Shown here one piece after another: positions 60,728 to 63,618 of a DNA stretch of 63,618 bases. The DNA is from an uncultured Ruminiclostridium sp. (GTDB lineage: Bacteria; Bacillota; Clostridia; Oscillospirales; Ruminococcaceae), in the NCBI GenBank assembly GCA_910579265.1, contig CAJTTE010000016.1, forward strand, positions 1-63,618, in the 5' to 3' direction. Positions within the stretch are counted from its first letter, which is position 1; each line of letters opens with the position of its first letter. Both the position numbers and the translations under genes were made by a program. Below the pieces are notes generated by a model that searched no databases, was not told where the DNA came from, and saw nothing but the letters and a program-made list of their open reading frames with translations.

Positions 60728-61945
60728 TTACCTTGACACCTTCATCCTGCAAGCCATATAAGTCATATCCATAGAAGGGAAGAAGGCGTTATCTGCCGCG
60801 CCCAGATAATCCTTTCCGAGCAGATCGAAATACTCTCCCGAAACGCCTATATCCGGAAGCTTGCCCTTAATTTCTCCGTTTTCCACCAAAAAAGCAAGCT
60901 GAACGGGAGTAGCAAAATGACCGTCCGGAGTCATATCTCCGCCGCCGGCTTCTACAATAAGGACCGCCTTATCCGAAGTAATTTCCCTTACGGAATTTGC
61001 CGTGGACTTTATATAACCGCTGTTAAAACCGAAAGACGGGACTCCGTCATAAGCGGCTCCCGCCGTAGCCGCAAAGGGAAGCTCAAACATTCTCGAAAGC
61101 TGCTTGCACGTAAGGATGCTTTTAAGAACTCCGTCCTTTACCAGAACCTGGCGGTATCCTTCGGCAAACTCTCCCTCATCGTCAAAAAAACAAGACCCGT
61201 GAGCAGTCTGTGGATTCCTGTCGTCACAAAAGGTAAATTTTTCACTGAAGACCCTTTCGCCGAGTTTGCCGCTTAGAAGAGAAGCTCCGGAAGCATAGGT
61301 ATTTGCATAAAACTGAGTGACGGTGGTGCCTAAAAGATCTCCTGCCGTCATAAATACGGGATATTCACCCTCCTCTATGTCTACCGGATTGTAAAAGGCG
61401 TCATACATAAGTCTGCAATCCTTCATGACGGCGTCCTCGTCGTACTTTCCCACGCTGCAACAGTAACCGTAATCAAAAAGATTGCCTGAGCCTTTATTTT
61501 GAAACAAAAGAGTAAATTCCATAGAATTGCTTATGGAAAGCAGAGATGCTCCCAAGCTGTTTTCATAGCTTGAGCTGAGCCTTGAAATATTTATTTTGTT
61601 GCTTACGGCCAATTTGGGACATTCGGTAGAAAACCTGTCCAGAAGAGCATGCATTCTGGGCATGAACTCTTTTTCAGGAATAATATCCCCGATTTCCTCC
61701 TCCCTTTTCCTGTTGGCGTTCAGCTCACACGTATATTCTATTCCGTAGCCGAGAGAATTTTTTGCCGCCTCCGTAAGCCGGCCGTCGTCAAACTCGCCCA
61801 GAGAGCCGGCTACGCCGATTTTTCCGTCATCATAAACTCTCACCGTATTCTTGGTTTCTTCATTTTTACGGTACGAATCTATTTTACCGGCGGTCACGTT
61901 AAGCGAAACCGAGCTGTTCCTCCATATCATTTTTTCTTTTTCCAT
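60728..61945 (-). CDS. TldE/PmbA-family metalloprotease subunit
   Basis: 405 residues, AAGGAG 8 bases before the ATG. The modulator-of-gyrase fold shows as GYGIEYTCELNANRKRE, then VEAGGGDMTPDGHFATPVQLAFLVENGEIKGKLPDIGVSG near the end. It lacks the HExxxH of TldD, as expected for the TldE partner; the two form a heterodimeric peptidase that trims unfolded peptides or matures peptide natural products. It lies 18 bases after tldD. Confidence 0.88.
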   Translation of the reverse strand: MEKEKMIWRNSSVSLNVTAGKIDSYRKNEETKNTVRVYDDGKIGVAGSLGEFDDGRLTEAAKNSLGYGIEYTCELNANRKREEEIGDIIPEKEFMPRMHALLDRFSTECPKLAVSNKINISRLSSSYENSLGASLLSISNSMEFTLLFQNKGSGNLFDYGYCCSVGKYDEDAVMKDCRLMYDAFYNPVDIEEGEYPVFMTAGDLLGTTVTQFYANTYASGASLLSGKLGERVFSEKFTFCDDRNPQTAHGSCFFDDEGEFAEGYRQVLVKDGVLKSILTCKQLSRMFELPFAATAGAAYDGVPSFGFNSGYIKSTANSVREITSDKAVLIVEAGGGDMTPDGHFATPVQLAFLVENGEIKGKLPDIGVSGEYFDLLGKDYLGAADNAFFPSMDMTYMACRMKVSR

Positions 61946-61963
61946 ATTACCGTACTCCTTAAA

Positions 61964-63301
61964 TTACTGAACCTTCATGCGTGAAACGCGCACATAAGGC
62001 CCGCCGAATCCGACGGGAAGCGGATACTGTTCCATCTTGCCGCAGCCTCCCGAAACGAAGGATTTCATTTCCACTTTATCTGAAAGACCGTCAATAAGTC
62101 CTAACGTTTCAAATACGTTCCCCGAAATAACGCTTATCTGAACAGGTCTTCCCAATTTTCCGTCAACGATTTCATACGATACGGACGGAGCGATAGTGAA
62201 TGTGCTCATTCCTGAACCATGCATAACGGTCTTGATATAATACCCCTTTTTTATTGGAGCAATGAGCTGTTCAAAGCTGTCCCTTCCCGCCTCTATATAA
62301 GTGGTGGTCATTCTGACGATAGGCTCAAAGGTGCAGTCTACCGCACGGGCGTTTCCCGTAACATCCTCGTCCAATACCGCGGATGTGAGAGCACTGTGAA
62401 GTCTTCCCGCCAGGATACCGTCCTTAATGAGATAATTTTTTCTCGCCCTGGTTCCTTCGTCATCATAAGGGGTATATCCTGTTCCCGGAAGCTCCCCCCA
62501 TTCGGAAATCGTAAGTATGGGCGCTCCCGCCTGTTTGCCTATCTGCCATTCATCCTTCATACTCTCATCTGAGATCATAAAGTCAGATTCCGACTTGTGT
62601 CCGAAGGACTCATGAGCAAAAATTCCTGCTGCCAGCGGTGAAAGCACAACAGGATAGTCCCCCGCTTCAACGGGAACGGAATTACGCATAAATTCAGCCT
62701 GTTCCTTAAATGCATCCTCCGCCTCGGCAAATAAGCCCCTTAAATTGCGGAAATCAGTATCGCCATGCTGCCACATGGCCGAAAGCTTCTTCTCGTTTTC
62801 CACCATGCTGCAAAATAATACTATTCCGCAGGTCTGATAATCATAGCATATATCCGCTCCGAGTGAAGAATAAAATTTATATAAGCTGTTTCTGTCAAGA
62901 TATTTTCCCATAGGCATAGACATACAAGGATCCGATGACAATATCGGCAAAAAAGCTCTGATAAGCTCTGTCTTTTCCGATATGGGAATATTACGCACAG
63001 AATTCTCCTTAAAAGATTCCAAATGATCTTTATTTATCTCAAATCTTTTAACGACGGGATCCTTTTCTATATCCGCATCGGGTACGGCCACGGAATACAG
63101 CTCGTCAAGAGCCTCCCGGATATGCTCCGTATCGGTTGTTGAGGAATAATACCACATTTTACCGTCATAAACACGCAAAAAAGCACGCACTTCTCTGCGT
63201 TCCTTTGACTCCTTAAGGCTGCCGTTAAAAAAACTTACCTCTGTGGTAAACCTGTCCTCTATCCGAACATCAGCATAAAAATCTTTTCTGAAATCAATCA
63301 T
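61964..63301 (-). CDS. tldD: TldD-family metalloprotease
   Basis: 445 residues from ATG 63301 (GAAAGGGA upstream); a longer frame to 63361 lacks a site. The zinc motif HESFGHKSESD (HExxxH) and the C-terminal GGCGKMEQYPLPVGFGGPYVRV are diagnostic. Together with the next gene it should form the TldD/TldE peptidase. No RiPP precursor peptide is visible next to it, so housekeeping proteolysis is as likely as peptide maturation. Confidence 0.9.
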   Translation of the reverse strand: MIDFRKDFYADVRIEDRFTTEVSFFNGSLKESKERREVRAFLRVYDGKMWYYSSTTDTEHIREALDELYSVAVPDADIEKDPVVKRFEINKDHLESFKENSVRNIPISEKTELIRAFLPILSSDPCMSMPMGKYLDRNSLYKFYSSLGADICYDYQTCGIVLFCSMVENEKKLSAMWQHGDTDFRNLRGLFAEAEDAFKEQAEFMRNSVPVEAGDYPVVLSPLAAGIFAHESFGHKSESDFMISDESMKDEWQIGKQAGAPILTISEWGELPGTGYTPYDDEGTRARKNYLIKDGILAGRLHSALTSAVLDEDVTGNARAVDCTFEPIVRMTTTYIEAGRDSFEQLIAPIKKGYYIKTVMHGSGMSTFTIAPSVSYEIVDGKLGRPVQISVISGNVFETLGLIDGLSDKVEMKSFVSGGCGKMEQYPLPVGFGGPYVRVSRMKVQ

Positions 63302-63618
63302 TTTTTCCCTTTCCGACAGAGCCAAAAACCCAAAAAATATAAAGCCCCGCCTATGCTTCAAATCACATAACTAAAGTATATCCCACATAAGCCCACTTGT
63401 CAACAACATATCATCAAAATACATATGTTTAAAAAAGGCTGTGAAAATAAAGCTGCATTCAAAAAACTGTGAAAATAAACCCGCTTTCAGGGAGAGAACT
63501 ACGAGAATGCAACCGCTTTTAGAAACGTTTCTGCAACCCGCCTTATTTAAATATGAAATATCCGCACCGCCCCAATGCTTCGCATTGGTTCTATCCGAGC
63601 CCCGTAAGCGATGCTCCG
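63302..63618. other. right window end, no gene seen
   Basis: No coding region is supported. Two near-identical direct repeats (CTGTGAAAATAAA, near 63430 and 63470) and an imperfect hairpin around CAATGCTTCGCATTG (63573-63587) are seen. Confidence 0.5.

Overview
The window looks like a chromosomal stretch of an anaerobic, spore-forming, plant-fibre-degrading Clostridia member. Spore-maturation genes spmA/spmB, a ferredoxin-linked 2-oxoacid oxidoreductase, NfnAB-type electron bifurcation, a GH43/GH5 pair and AGGAGG-type ribosome sites all fit a Ruminococcus/Oscillospiraceae-like host. That placement is inferred from gene content, not from a marker gene.

1-17.6 kb (+ strand) is the late half of a siphovirus-like prophage: tape measure protein (cut by the left edge), distal tail protein, large tail hub, small tail proteins, a collagen-like receptor-binding protein, three holin-type genes (one frameshifted at an A run) and an NlpC/P60-type endolysin. 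Between tape measure and distal tail protein sits a two-gene cargo unit: a small unknown protein and a SAMHD1/dGTPase-like HD hydrolase. It has its own near-consensus promoter, a 20-bp palindrome over the -35 box, and terminators on both sides.

17.6-27.6 kb holds a five-gene convergent operon (- strand): two m5C methyltransferases, a large fused nuclease/adenine-type methyltransferase, a Vsr endonuclease and a DUF2130 protein with an ExK nuclease signature. It is followed by 1 kb of AT-rich DNA and a large serine recombinase. I read this as prophage or island cargo plus its integrase, with the right boundary near 17.6 or 27.6 kb.

27.7-30.9 kb is a metal-export operon: ArsR/SmtB repressor, SAM methyltransferase, HMA metallochaperone and P1B-2 ATPase, with a clear promoter and operator. 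31-49 kb is core chromosome: metF, a secreted PIG-L deacetylase, spmAB, an EAL phosphodiesterase, the four-subunit vor/kor operon, a MinD-like ATPase, a ComFB-like protein, a YgjP-type metallopeptidase and an MFS efflux pump behind a leader-peptide attenuator. Its intergenic gaps are unusually rich in short (about 85-180 bp) repeats, several with terminal inverted repeats. One three-copy family supplies the spmA stop codon.

49.9-63.6 kb carries two tandem paralogous sugar-binding lipoproteins without a permease, nfnAB, a GH43-GH5 glycan operon, a carboxynorspermidine decarboxylase (nspC) and a TldD/TldE protease pair. The themes are phage defence and mobility on the left, and redox, sporulation, carbohydrate and polyamine metabolism on the right.
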